A DNA stretch of 64,000 bases from Poteriospumella lacustris (taxonomy: Eukaryota > Sar > Chrysophyceae > Chromulinales > Dinobryaceae). Made by a program: the position numbers and the translations under genes. Shown in pieces: positions 46,901-56,461 of the stretch. The notes beneath the pieces were generated by a model. It was not told the origin of the DNA. It worked only from the letters and a program-made list of their open reading frames with translations, and searched no databases. Where the stretch lies: NCBI GenBank assembly GCA_008000375.1, contig SMOI01000072.1, positions 1-64,000 on the forward strand, in the 5' to 3' direction. The first letter of the stretch is position 1. Each line of letters opens with the position of its first letter.

Positions 46901-48059
46901 GGTGCGCGAGGAGAAGGGCACGCTCGCGAGCCTGTACCTGCAGGAGATCGCGATCATCCGCCACCCGAAGCACACGGTTCTGACGCGCGGCTTCACGAAC
47001 CACGGGCGCGACCGCTTCGCGCGCGACCTGCTCGTCTACGACATCGCCTTCGACCTGAGCATCGCCTACCCCGACGGCTGGCTGCCCACCATCCTCAGCT
47101 TCGCGCAGGAGCTGCGGCTGAAGGAGAACCGCCTCATCGAGCAGCTCGTCGTGGGTGCGCAGCACACGGTGCTCGTGGACGACTTCCACCAGGTGTACAC
47201 GATGGGCCTGGGCGACCTCGGCCAGCTGGGCCACAACAGCCGCAAGTCGCACGCCGCGCCGAAGAAGATCGAGCAGATCCAGCGCTTCATCACGCAGGGC
47301 GAGACGCTCGCGAAGGTGTCGGCGGGGACGCAGTCGGCCAGCAAGCTGCCCACCAACGTCGTGCCGCGCATGGCGATCCAGGCGATCGCCTGCGGCCAGG
47401 ACCACACGCTGCTGCTGACGCAGACGAAGAAGGTCTTCTCCTGGGGCGACAACCGCCGCGGGCAGCTCGGCCACAGCCACTTCGAGGTGTCGACGGTGCC
47501 GCGGCTCGTGACCTACACGCACAGCGTGAACCAGCAGCAGGTGCCGCTGCAGAACGTGCGCAGCGTCTTCTGCGGCAAGTACCACTCGGCGTGTCTCGCG
47601 GACAACGGCTTCGCGTACGTGTGGGGCTCGGGCGAGGTCTGCATGGGCGTCGACCGCAACGTCGCGCTGGACTCGCTGACGACGGGCGACCTGGCGCAGC
47701 TGGACCTGTTCGCCGTCATCGACGCGCACTACCGCGACGTCACCTGCCGCTACGACCCCGCTGGCGTCGCCGGCAGCGGCCCGCGCCAGGTCATCGACTT
47801 CTGCGAGCCGCGGCCCGTCAGCGTCCTCAGCAAGCGCAAGATCTTCGCGCTCGTCTCCGGCGAGATGCACGTCGCCGTCGTTGCCAACGACGGCGTCTAC
47901 GCGTGGGGCTGCAACGCCTACGGCCAGCTGGGCCTGGGCCACGCGCGCGACACGTTCACGGTGAGCAGGCTCAGCTTCGCGGCCCACCACAGCGGCACCA
48001 GCGCCGCCACCTCAGCGGCCGCGAAGGCCGCGGCGGGCACCTCGACGGTGGGCAGAGCC

Positions 48060-48091
<32 letters not shown>

Positions 48092-50486
48092 CGAGGCGAA
48101 GGAGTTCACCGAGCGCGACCTGGCGCAGGCCGAGCTGCTCAGCGGCGGGCGCCACATGTTTCTTCGCACAAAGTCTGGGTCGCTGTGGGGCTGGGGCTGG
48201 AACAAGTACGGCCAGGTGGGCGACGGCTCCGTGGACAACGTGCTGCGGCCCGTGCGCGTCGCGATCAGGGACGCCGACGGCGGCGGCGGAAGAGGCGGCG
48301 CGGCGGCGGTCTCGCCGCTGACGACGACCAACCTGCTGCACCTGTCGGCGAAGGACGCGGCGGGGCGCGACCACGCAGCCGCCGGCGCACCGCCGTCTCT
48401 GCCGACGCTGGCGCTGGCCCTGGGCTGGCGCTCGACGGTGGCCATCACGAAGCAGGGCCGCGTGTACGGCTGGGGCATCATGTCGTCGCTGGCTGCCGCC
48501 GTCGAGATCAACGCGGCGCGCGACGCGAGCGACGTGCCGCTCGACGACCCGGCCGCCGTGTTCCTGGTGCCCACGCGGCTGCCCATCGAGTGCTCGGCGG
48601 CGCAAGTCGCAGCGCTGGGCCACAAGCACAGCTGCGGCCGCGGCCTGCACACCGCCTCCGGCTTCGCCCTGTCGCTGTTCATGTTGGACCGCGTCGCGGA
48701 GCGCGAGGCGCCTGGCGCGACGGCCGACGACGACGCCGCGAGCGTCGCGCCGACGCTGACGACGACCAGTTCGCTGTCGCAGTCCGTCGGCGGCGTCGCG
48801 CCGTCGAAGGCGCTCGTCGTCGGCGCAGCGCGCGGCAAAGCGGCGGACGGCGTCGCGGAGAGCAAGCGCGGCGGCGCGAAGGCCGCCGACGACGCGAAGA
48901 AGACGCAGCGGCGCACCGTGAAGCTCGACATCCTGCGCGCCGCGAAGGCGCTGCAGGAGCGCCGAGAGCGCGAGGCGAGCGCGCGCTACGACACGAAGAC
49001 CGGCGGCCAGAAGAACAACACGAAGAGCGCCGACGAGGTGCTGCAGCGCTTCCGCCTCGAGGTCGGCCGCCTGTCGCTCTACCCCGCCTCGACCACCGCC
49101 AACAAGCGCAGCGCCGCCGCCGACGCGCCGCAGGGCCAACCGGCGCCGCCGTTGTCGCTGCAGGCGGCGGGCGCGTCGAGCGGCAAAGTGTCGCCGCGCG
49201 TTGGCGGCGGCGGCGCGGCGATGCGCAGCTTGGCGCTGATGGCGAGCGGCGGCCACGCGCGGGGCAACTCGCCGGGCCGCACGTTCACCGCGCGCGTAGG
49301 CGGCGGCTTCAGCAGCCCCGGCCGCATGGAGCTGCACGACCTGCAGGCGGACGACCGCTCCGAGCGCCTGGCGCCGAGCCAGACGCCGCAGGCCGACGAG
49401 GAGCGCCAGCGCGTCCTCAGCGCGGAGCAGGCGCGTCTTGAGGCCCCCGGCGCGCTGCTCGACCTCTTCTCGCCGCTGCACTACTCGAAGATCAAACAGC
49501 GCCGACAGGAGCGCGGCAGCTACCAGCCGCCGCCCGGCGTCGGGATGCACGTCAGCGCGATCGTCGCGGGGTCGAGTCTGAGCGGCGGCACCGACGACTT
49601 CGCCCACATCGGCTACTCGCAGAGCGCAGGCCATCTGCTGCGCACGCACAGCTCTCCGCCGCGCTTCACGCACAGCTTGGCCAGCGCCAGCAGCAGCCAG
49701 CCACCGTACGCGGTGATGGCATCGGCGCCGCCCGCCGCGTCGCTGGCGTCTGCCTCGACGGGCCACCTCGGCCGCTCCCCGCTGCTCTATCTCAACCAGC
49801 GCCACGCGAGCCCCGCCGTGTCCGCGACGCAGCATGCCGCGTCGCCGGACGGTTCGCCGCCGCCGCCGCCGCCCCCGCCGCAGCAGCGACTCGTCGCCTA
49901 CGAAGTGCCCATCGTCGCGGCGCCGTCGAAGGACGCGTCTCCGCTGCACGTGCCGCTGGCGTCGCAGACGCAGCGCAGCGCGGGCTTCGCGCGCTTGCCT
50001 GTCGCCACGCAGCGCAGCGACATGGTGTTCCTGCAGTCGTTCCTCCAGAAGGCGGCCACCTCCACCACGGCGCGCTCTCTGCAGCGCAAGCCGCAGCCGC
50101 AGTCGGCGGGCCACAAGGCGCTGTCCATCGACCCCAACGCGCCTCCGCTCGTCGCAGCGGCGTCCATCGCGACGCGGCCGTCTGCGCCTTCCGCGGCCGC
50201 AGCGACGGCGCCGCCGTCGTCGTCGTCGGTGACGTCGCCGGTGACGCGGCGTCTGAGCGCGTTGACGACGCCGCTGCAGGCGTCGACACTGACACACGCC
50301 ACCCTCCACCAGCTGTCGGTCGGGGGCGAGGGCCGCGCTGGAGGCGTTGGCGTCGGAGGACTGTTGGGCGTGTCGGGCGGCGGCGATCCGGGAGAGTTCC
50401 GGCGCCAGATGCAGGAGCTCGGCTATCTCAAGCGACTGGACAAGCCGCGACCGACCACCCCGACCGGGACGCGCGCTGCCCGCTGA
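43908..50486 (+). CDS. Divergent myosin motor fused to IQ motifs and RCC1 repeats
   Basis: A single 6.6-kb exon of 2,192 residues. About 1-740 is a myosin motor with altered nucleotide-site motifs: P-loop GMSGSGKSE (95-103) for the usual GESGAGKTE, switch I NPWSSRVG (173-180) for NxNSSRFG, switch II DPPGWE for DIAGFE. The P-loop lysine, switch I arginine and switch II Asp, Gly and Glu persist, so ATPase activity is not excluded. About 745-1000 is a long lever with many IQ-like helices (RLQALVRMTFFARRF, LRIQRVFRGHRARAKLG, KIQSIWRGKLV). About 1080-1530 holds six or so RCC1-type blades (HTVLVDDFHQVYTMGLGDLGQLGH, CGQDHTLLLTQTKKVFSWGDNRRGQLGH, VYAWGCNAYGQLGLGH, LWGWGWNKYGQVGDG). The last 650 residues are low-complexity. 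RCC1-like tails occur on some apicomplexan myosins (TgMyoH); whether this is related or convergent is open. It probably works as an actin- or calmodulin-bound anchor or motor with RCC1-mediated cargo binding (inference). Confidence 0.85.
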
Positions 50487-50716
50487 TCGTTGGTCGCCTG
50501 CGGCTGTTCCTTAACTATTGCTCGTCTACACCCGCTTCCTTTCAGGCCTTGTCCGTGGACACGCCCCACACGGCTCCAGTGTGTCGAGGGTGGTTCCGCC
50601 TGCAGGATACGATTTGGGATACCAGATACGCCACCAGATACGACGGAAACAGATACCAGATGCCAGATACCCGGTGCCAGGGGGATATGACGATAGTACG
50701 TCGAGTACGCGAGCTT
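50487..50716. other. 3' flank of the myosin gene with ACCAGATAC-like repeats
   Basis: 230 bp with no gene. Between about 50613 and 50690 the words CCAGATAC and ACCAGATA recur five times or so at irregular spacing. No TGTAA/TGTAC word is seen before the inverted repeat begins. Confidence 0.55.
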
Positions 50717-51093
50717 CAAGGGGCTGCAGCCGCTCAACATGGACGTGCCGAAGGACCCGAAGGCGTCCAACGTGCAAGAGACGCTGCAGTTGGCGGAGAA
50801 AGTCGAGAAGCTGACCTACGACGCGCAGCAGAAGGTCGTGGACAGCGACGATGGCGTCAAGCGCATGCAGGAAGACATGGCCAAGAAGCTTGCGCGCGTG
50901 ATAGAGGAGGAGCGCATCGCCGAGGAGAACCGCACCGATGCGCTGCGCAACATCCCCGACGGCGAGGAGCGGTCGAAGCTGGAGCAGATCTTCGCGGAGG
51001 AGCGGGCCCGGGCCTCGGAGCGGATCATTACGGCGACGAAGGAGCACGACCAGGCGGTGCGTCGCGCGCTGTTGCGGACGATGAACCTCGGCA
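50717..51093 (+). repeat. Inverted repeat, left arm (377 bp)
   Basis: Perfect reverse complement of 51355-51731 as read by eye, including third codon positions. The arms are separated by a 261-bp unique spacer. The left arm is a copy of the last 122 or so codons of the minus-strand coiled-coil gene, placed in plus orientation. Confidence 0.95.
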
Positions 51094-51101
51094 GACGGTA
51101 G
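50739..51101 (+). pseudogene. Inverted 3'-end fragment of the coiled-coil gene
   Basis: An open frame of 120 residues from MDVPKDPKASNVQETLQLAE to RTMNLGRR, identical to the C-terminus of the minus-strand gene up to RTMNLG. It lacks the N-terminal nine-tenths of the protein, and its upstream frame is closed by a stop at 50694-50696, so I treat it as a truncated duplicate. If transcribed from the myosin side it could make a short coiled-coil peptide or an RNA antisense to the neighbouring gene. Confidence 0.7.
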
Positions 51102-51349
51102 CAGACGCAGCGAGCGCCTCGTTGTAATTCATCTCAATAGTTTGCTTGCGACCGTTGGTCGGCGCTGTCGTTCGCACGACGCCATCGCCGCCGTTGCACT
51201 ACAGGTGCTGAAGCGGTGGTGAGCATCAGAGGACCTCGTGTGGCGCCATCGACCGGCGAACGGAAAGTCGCCGCGGCAGAAACGAGTTGGTCGAGCAAAC
51301 TACTTCGACGAGTCTTACAGACAGCTACCTCTACGACGCGATGCCTTGG

Positions 51350-54300
51350 TCAGTTGCCGAGGTTCATCGTCCGCAACAGCGCGCGACGCACCGCCTGGTC
51401 GTGCTCCTTCGTCGCCGTAATGATCCGCTCCGAGGCCCGGGCCCGCTCCTCCGCGAAGATCTGCTCCAGCTTCGACCGCTCCTCGCCGTCGGGGATGTTG
51501 CGCAGCGCATCGGTGCGGTTCTCCTCGGCGATGCGCTCCTCCTCTATCACGCGCGCAAGCTTCTTGGCCATGTCTTCCTGCATGCGCTTGACGCCATCGT
51601 CGCTGTCCACGACCTTCTGCTGCGCGTCGTAGGTCAGCTTCTCGACTTTCTCCGCCAGCTGCAGCGTCTCTTGCACGTTGGACGCCTTCGGGTCCTTCGG
51701 CACGTCCATGTTGAGCGGCTGCAGCCCCTTGCGCAGCTCCTTCGAGTACCGGCCCTTGCCGTTCGGCGCCAGCGGGTGGTCGAGCGAGAACTCCTTGCGG
51801 AAGGTGCCCTTCGGCGCGGCCATGTACTTCGCCTTCTTGTTGACGTCGGTGCGCAGCGCCTCCTTCTTGCGCTCGGCCGACGTCATCGTGGCGGCGGACT
51901 TCGGACGCCGCGACTGACGCTGCGCCGCCGCCGCCTCGCGCTCCTCGAGTTCCTTTTGCTCTTGCAGGTCGTGGAACTCCTTCCCCGCAGTGAACTCGAT
52001 GGTGGGCAGCTGCGTATCGTCGTGTGTGGGCGACGACGGTGATCGCGAAGTGGGCGACACGTGGCGCTTCGGCGTCTGCGCCGCGCGCTTGTTCGGCGAC
52101 CGGCCGCGACCGCGCGCGGCATCAGCCGACGGCGTCTGCTGTGACGGTGCCGTGGCGATGGTCATGGACGAAGATAGCAACGCGGTCCCGTGCTGACGCT
52201 GCACGCTGGAGCTGAGATCGGTGCCTTGCCGTTGACGCGCCTGGCTGCTCGTGAGACTCAAGTGGTCGGCGCCGCGGCCACGCGACGCCCCCGCCCCGAA
52301 CGCCATGTCGTCGTCGGGGCGGTTGGTCTCATGCTCGACTTGGTGCAGATGCAGAATGGCGGTAGGGCCGCGTGGGCCACCGTCTGCATCGCCGTCCGAG
52401 TCGTCGTCGCCGTACCGCCCAGTGCCCATCGGCGACGGGCGCATCGACTGCGACCGCGACCGCGACCGCCGCATCGACTCGTCTTGCTCGCGCAGTGCTT
52501 CCACACGCCTCATCGAGTCCATCAGCGTGGACTTCAGGCGGTCCCGGGTCAGCAAATGGATCGGCAGCGTCGACACTTCCTCGCGCTGCAGCGCGCCGCT
52601 CTTCGGCCGACCTCCCAGCGCACCTGTCGCCGTCGCCGCCCGCGGCATCGTGCGGTCGCCTTCAAACAGCGGCATCGACTGGCTCGTCTGCATCAGCGGA
52701 TCACCGCCGCCGTCCTTGTTCGCGTTGCCAGTCAAGTTGAACGAGAAGCCGCCGCTGGCGTCGCCGTCGTCGCCATCGGCACTCGTCTGGAAGAAGCGCT
52801 TGTTCTGCTCCTGTCGCATCGCCTCCTCCTTCGCCAGATCCTGGATACCGAACGTGTGCTGCAGGCTCGGAAACAGCACGTGATTGGACACCTCCAGGGC
52901 TTTCTTCACCACCCGATCGGGCGAGAAGGTGCCGGTATGACGCAGGCGGTGGAACTCGTCCTTCAGCTCGAGGTTCGTCTTCACCATGATGTCCTTCATC
53001 GAGTTGCGCATGTGCTCGAGGATGTGGAAGCCCCGTCGGATCGCCGCCGATCGCTCTTCCTTGTCCCTGATCTCCTGTTCCAACCGCTGTTTGCGATATT
53101 CCTCTGCGCGATCCGCGCGGAACTTCGCAATTTCGTAGGCCTCACGCCGGATCGTCTTGATGCGCCGGCGTCGCTCCTGCGCCTCGCGAACTTTCTCCAT
53201 CTCTTGCTTGGCGAGGTCCTCGCGGTACTGAAGCTCATGCAGAGTGCGATCGGCTTTCATTTTGACTTGCATGTCCGTCATTTCGCGGATCTTGTTCATC
53301 TTCTCGACCGTCTCGGAGTCGTTCGACTTCTTGCGCTGCTGCGTGAGGCGCTCACGTTCCTGCTCTACGTGCTGGCGCTTTCGCTCGGCTTCGCGAATCG
53401 AGGCCAGCACCTCTTGGCGAAGCTCTTCCTCTCGCTTCATGCGCTCCTCTTTCACTGCCTGCAACTTCTGGTCGACAGCGTTTCGCCGGCCCGAGAGTTC
53501 CTTGTCGCGCATCTCGAAGAACTGGTTCAGACGCTCGCCGGTCTGCTGTTGCTTGATCTCCGACGCCTTCTTACGCTCATTGAATCGCGATTCCATACGA
53601 TTCATGATGGCGTTGCGAGTTTGACGGGTGTAGGCCTGGCTGTTGACGCGATCTTCCTCTTTCTTCAGCAGAAACTGTTTCTCCGCCTCGCGCTGCCGCA
53701 GCCGCTGCTCGTGCTTTCTCTTCTCTTCGTCAGCAAACTCGATCTGCTCTCGCTTGATTTCACGCTGGAGTTCCTCCTCTTCCTCTTGCCGGCGCCGAAG
53801 GTTCTCTCGCTCCAGCTCGTCAAGCGCCGCCTTCCGCTCTCGCTTTTGCTGTTCATTCAGCTCTTGTATGTTGTTCTGCTTCTCGATGATCTGTTGGCCA
53901 TGAACCTCCTGGTCAGCCTTCAGTATCTGAATCCTCAAATTACGATTGAGGGTTTCCCAGTTGTCTTGTTCAATCTTACGGAACTTTGCCGCTTGGATCT
54001 CGAGAAGTTGACAATGCGCATTCGGTGACACCGGGAGGATCGTTTCAGCTTTGGGCGGCGCTTTGGTCTCTGGAGGCTTCCAACCAGTCTCCACGAGCTT
54101 CTTCCAATCTTTAGTAACTTGAGCAAGGATACGTTTTCGCCCACCTTCGATTCGCTCGTAGCGTCGTTGAGTGGCATCCGGATCGTTCGGAAAATCTCGC
54201 TGGAACTCACTGTAAGGAATGGTTACGAGTTCTACAGGATTAATTCCATTCATCCGACATGCCTCTAAGGATCTTGGGGTATTCAGATAGGGTGGATAGC

Positions 54301-54352
54301 ATTTCTCTGGTTGGAATGTTTCCAGTGACAGTCGTACTTGCTGGTTGAGCAT
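51350..54352 (-). CDS. Long coiled-coil protein, unrecognised, possibly flagellar/cytoskeletal
   Basis: 1,000 residues from the ATG at 54352. The open frame continues upstream without an ATG, and a plausible 3' splice site (GATCGTGCAG then GCAACATG) lies 5 bases upstream, so a 5' non-coding exon is possible. The N-terminus (CYPPYLNTPRSLEACRMNG, then INPVEL) resembles the opening of coiled-coil proteins I associate with ciliates and other flagellates (recalled, not searched). About 150-560 is a nearly continuous charged helix rich in E, K, R and Q. About 600-850 is low-complexity S/R/D-rich sequence. The final 122 codons are duplicated as the inverted repeat. TTACA at 51315-51319 gives TGTAA on the transcript just past the stop. 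No enzymatic motif is seen. Confidence 0.8.
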   Translation of the reverse strand: MLNQQVRLSLETFQPEKCYPPYLNTPRSLEACRMNGINPVELVTIPYSEFQRDFPNDPDATQRRYERIEGGRKRILAQVTKDWKKLVETGWKPPETKAPPKAETILPVSPNAHCQLLEIQAAKFRKIEQDNWETLNRNLRIQILKADQEVHGQQIIEKQNNIQELNEQQKRERKAALDELERENLRRRQEEEEELQREIKREQIEFADEEKRKHEQRLRQREAEKQFLLKKEEDRVNSQAYTRQTRNAIMNRMESRFNERKKASEIKQQQTGERLNQFFEMRDKELSGRRNAVDQKLQAVKEERMKREEELRQEVLASIREAERKRQHVEQERERLTQQRKKSNDSETVEKMNKIREMTDMQVKMKADRTLHELQYREDLAKQEMEKVREAQERRRRIKTIRREAYEIAKFRADRAEEYRKQRLEQEIRDKEERSAAIRRGFHILEHMRNSMKDIMVKTNLELKDEFHRLRHTGTFSPDRVVKKALEVSNHVLFPSLQHTFGIQDLAKEEAMRQEQNKRFFQTSADGDDGDASGGFSFNLTGNANKDGGGDPLMQTSQSMPLFEGDRTMPRAATATGALGGRPKSGALQREEVSTLPIHLLTRDRLKSTLMDSMRRVEALREQDESMRRSRSRSQSMRPSPMGTGRYGDDDSDGDADGGPRGPTAILHLHQVEHETNRPDDDMAFGAGASRGRGADHLSLTSSQARQRQGTDLSSSVQRQHGTALLSSSMTIATAPSQQTPSADAARGRGRSPNKRAAQTPKRHVSPTSRSPSSPTHDDTQLPTIEFTAGKEFHDLQEQKELEEREAAAAQRQSRRPKSAATMTSAERKKEALRTDVNKKAKYMAAPKGTFRKEFSLDHPLAPNGKGRYSKELRKGLQPLNMDVPKDPKASNVQETLQLAEKVEKLTYDAQQKVVDSDDGVKRMQEDMAKKLARVIEEERIAEENRTDALRNIPDGEERSKLEQIFAEERARASERIITATKEHDQAVRRALLRTMNLGN
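51355..51731 (-). repeat. Inverted repeat, right arm (377 bp)
   Basis: The arm inside the coding 3' end of the coiled-coil gene; its outer edge lies 5 bp inside the stop codon end. Read-through of this gene to about 50717 would give an RNA able to fold into a 377-bp perfect hairpin with a 261-nt loop. Confidence 0.95.
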
Positions 54353-54837
54353 GTTGCCTGCACGATCGCGTAAATCAAGGAAGGCACCAGCACAAGCCCT
54401 AGGCGTCCGCAAAAGCTTTACACAAGACACAATCAAAGCTCAGAGTTGAATTCTTGCCAGTCATATGTTGTGCTTGCTGACCCTTCACGCCCACAATACT
54501 TACTCGGCACTTGGTACTGCTCCATTTCAGCTGCTGTGCTGCCAGGGTCGACCGTTTCGTCTCCTTCCAGCACAGGCAGGACATACGGACGAAGCAAATG
54601 CACGAAGCTGTATGAGTACTAAATAGAGACTCTCTATCGTGAAGATAAGCGATACTCTGAATGTGAGGAGTACGCTGTTCTGTCCATAAGGTCCGTGGAG
54701 TTCGCAGCAAGCCGTCACCCTTATGGCCGTCCGGAGAGGGGAAGGTGAGAACAGCAGGAGAACTCTTGAATTGGCGTGCTCCGTGACTTGGCGATCAAAC
54801 ACTCAAACACATCCTTTTTATTGACACGTTTGTTCGT
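54353..54837. promoter_or_regulatory. Divergent region between the coiled-coil gene and the gene at 54838
   Basis: 485 bp between divergent starts. Several short open frames cross it but none has a recognisable domain. It may include a 5' UTR intron of the minus-strand gene, since a 3' splice-like site is present near 54358. Confidence 0.4.
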
Positions 54838-56076
54838 ATGTTGGCTCACGACGATTATCAACAAGTGGACTTGCTTGCGTTCAGTCAAGCGTCCGCAGCC
54901 CCAGTCTCTGAAGACTTCGACGACGACGAAAGGACAATCGTCGACGAAGGCTTGCCGATGGACGAGCAAATATGCGACGGCATTATTTCCAGCCAGCAGT
55001 CCATTGGTACGATCGTATCAGTGAGTAACTTGAAAGTGGAGCCTTGCGCTACTTTCGATGTTAACGTCTTCGATAAAGGATTTTTGTTCCACTGCGACGA
55101 GTTTGGGTTTGGAACCACTCGCGCTTTCCGAGTTTCTCGGAAACGATCTCATCGCGACCTTATTCTCAACGGCGACGTTGAGACAAACAAGCGACCGTGC
55201 TATCATTCTCGCAATCCTGTCGTGAAAGACGAGTTTTCATGCTCTCGCCCAGTCGGAATTTTCTCGCAAATGACTGAAGATGGTTTGCCCGCAGAGGCGG
55301 GCGAATTCTTACCGCTGCCGCTCATGCCTGCCAATCTATCCCCGGCTCTAAGGCGACAGCGGGAGTTCTACCAGCTGCCCAAGTATTATCAGCTCTCCAA
55401 ACGACTCGAAAATCGCAACCTTCTGCTGCCCAACCTGAAGCTGGCGTGCCGTCTGTTGTCGCGGTTCGACTTCGTGCAAGTAGCGAAGCTCGAACAAGTG
55501 TGCAGCACTGAGCACGATCTTCATGGTCACGTTTTGTCAACATTGCACTCAGTTCAAATGCTGCGCCTGCGCGGCAGCCCGTCGAAGAAGTGGATGGCGT
55601 CCGTCTACGATATCGTCCCTCCTCATGAAGAAGGCGCACACAAAGCCGAGCGCCTGACAAGGCAAGCGGCATTGCTCCTCTTGTGTACTTCTATTTTGTG
55701 CCACCACGCACGGCGAAACGCACAAAGCTTCGTCCCTGTGGAGAAGGCGCTGTTCCAGCTGCACATGGACAAGTTCCTTCAGCAGAGAAACGCCTTTCTG
55801 ATGTTGGAGCGCCAGAAGCCCGTGCGCGATGCACTGTTGCGTCTGTACGTATTCTTCACCGAGCTCTTCACCATCATTCCGTTGAAGGCCAACCTCGAAG
55901 TGTGCTTGCTCCTGCTGTCCTTCTTGGAGGGCGAGGGAGTTCATCACCAACGCGGAGGCACGAACGCCGACGAAACGTACAAGTTTTATCGCGAGTTTCT
56001 GGAGTACATCGACGAGCAGGCCATGCCCCAGCGACGTCAAATGGCCCAGACAGTGCAGTCTGTCGCTTCCAAGTGA
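54838..56076 (+). CDS. Unrecognised 412-residue protein
   Basis: A single exon with an ATG at 54838. Residues 1-170 are polar and acidic at the start (DFDDDERTIVDEG), with no obvious domain. Residues 190-400 are strongly helical with regularly spaced hydrophobics (LLLPNLKLACRLLSRFDFV, HVLSTLHSVQMLRLRG, AALLLLCTSILCHHARR, LLRLYVFFTELFTIIPLK), probably a folded alpha-helical domain. The runs are interrupted by charged residues, so I do not call membrane segments. It could be a regulatory or scaffold protein; no family is recognised. GC rises from the 5' to the 3' end, as in other genes here. Confidence 0.72.
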   Translation: MLAHDDYQQVDLLAFSQASAAPVSEDFDDDERTIVDEGLPMDEQICDGIISSQQSIGTIVSVSNLKVEPCATFDVNVFDKGFLFHCDEFGFGTTRAFRVSRKRSHRDLILNGDVETNKRPCYHSRNPVVKDEFSCSRPVGIFSQMTEDGLPAEAGEFLPLPLMPANLSPALRRQREFYQLPKYYQLSKRLENRNLLLPNLKLACRLLSRFDFVQVAKLEQVCSTEHDLHGHVLSTLHSVQMLRLRGSPSKKWMASVYDIVPPHEEGAHKAERLTRQAALLLLCTSILCHHARRNAQSFVPVEKALFQLHMDKFLQQRNAFLMLERQKPVRDALLRLYVFFTELFTIIPLKANLEVCLLLLSFLEGEGVHHQRGGTNADETYKFYREFLEYIDEQAMPQRRQMAQTVQSVASK

Positions 56077-56461
56077 ATGGCTCAGCCACTGCTCTCGCTC
56101 GTGCCTGTCGTGTCTGTGAAATCGAAACGAAACTCCTTTGTGGCCGGAGGCCCGCTCTCTCACCCCCAACGACTGTCCCATTTTGTTATTTTTCCTTATT
56201 GCTTTGTTATTATCGTTGTTGTTAGCGTTAACAGGACAGTGTCACACGCACAGTTTCTCTCTGTTTGCTTCTTCTTCGCCACGAAACCTTGTACATAGTC
56301 CGCACCTCAGTTGCCGGTTGCAGCGCGAGAGGAGTTAGTAATTCAACTTGTAACGATCTTCCGCAGCCAACCTCGGACCGGACACTCCTCCGTCCGGCTC
56401 AGTGTCAGCCTCAGCTGAGCCAGTGCCAGCTGTGTCGATGTTTATCGTCAGGGCCGACCCG
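56077..56461. other. Convergent 3' flanks
   Basis: 385 bp between the stops of the gene ending at 56076 and APC2. The plus strand carries TGTACATA at 56290-56297 (palindromic core TGTACA, so readable on both strands) and TTGTAACG near 56350. The first 200 bases are T-rich and A-poor, as expected of 3' UTR here. Confidence 0.45.

Noticed and set aside
44832-50309. Long minus-strand open frames opposite the myosin-RCC1 gene
   Set aside because: Compositional shadows; no motif, while the plus strand has motor, IQ and RCC1 signatures.
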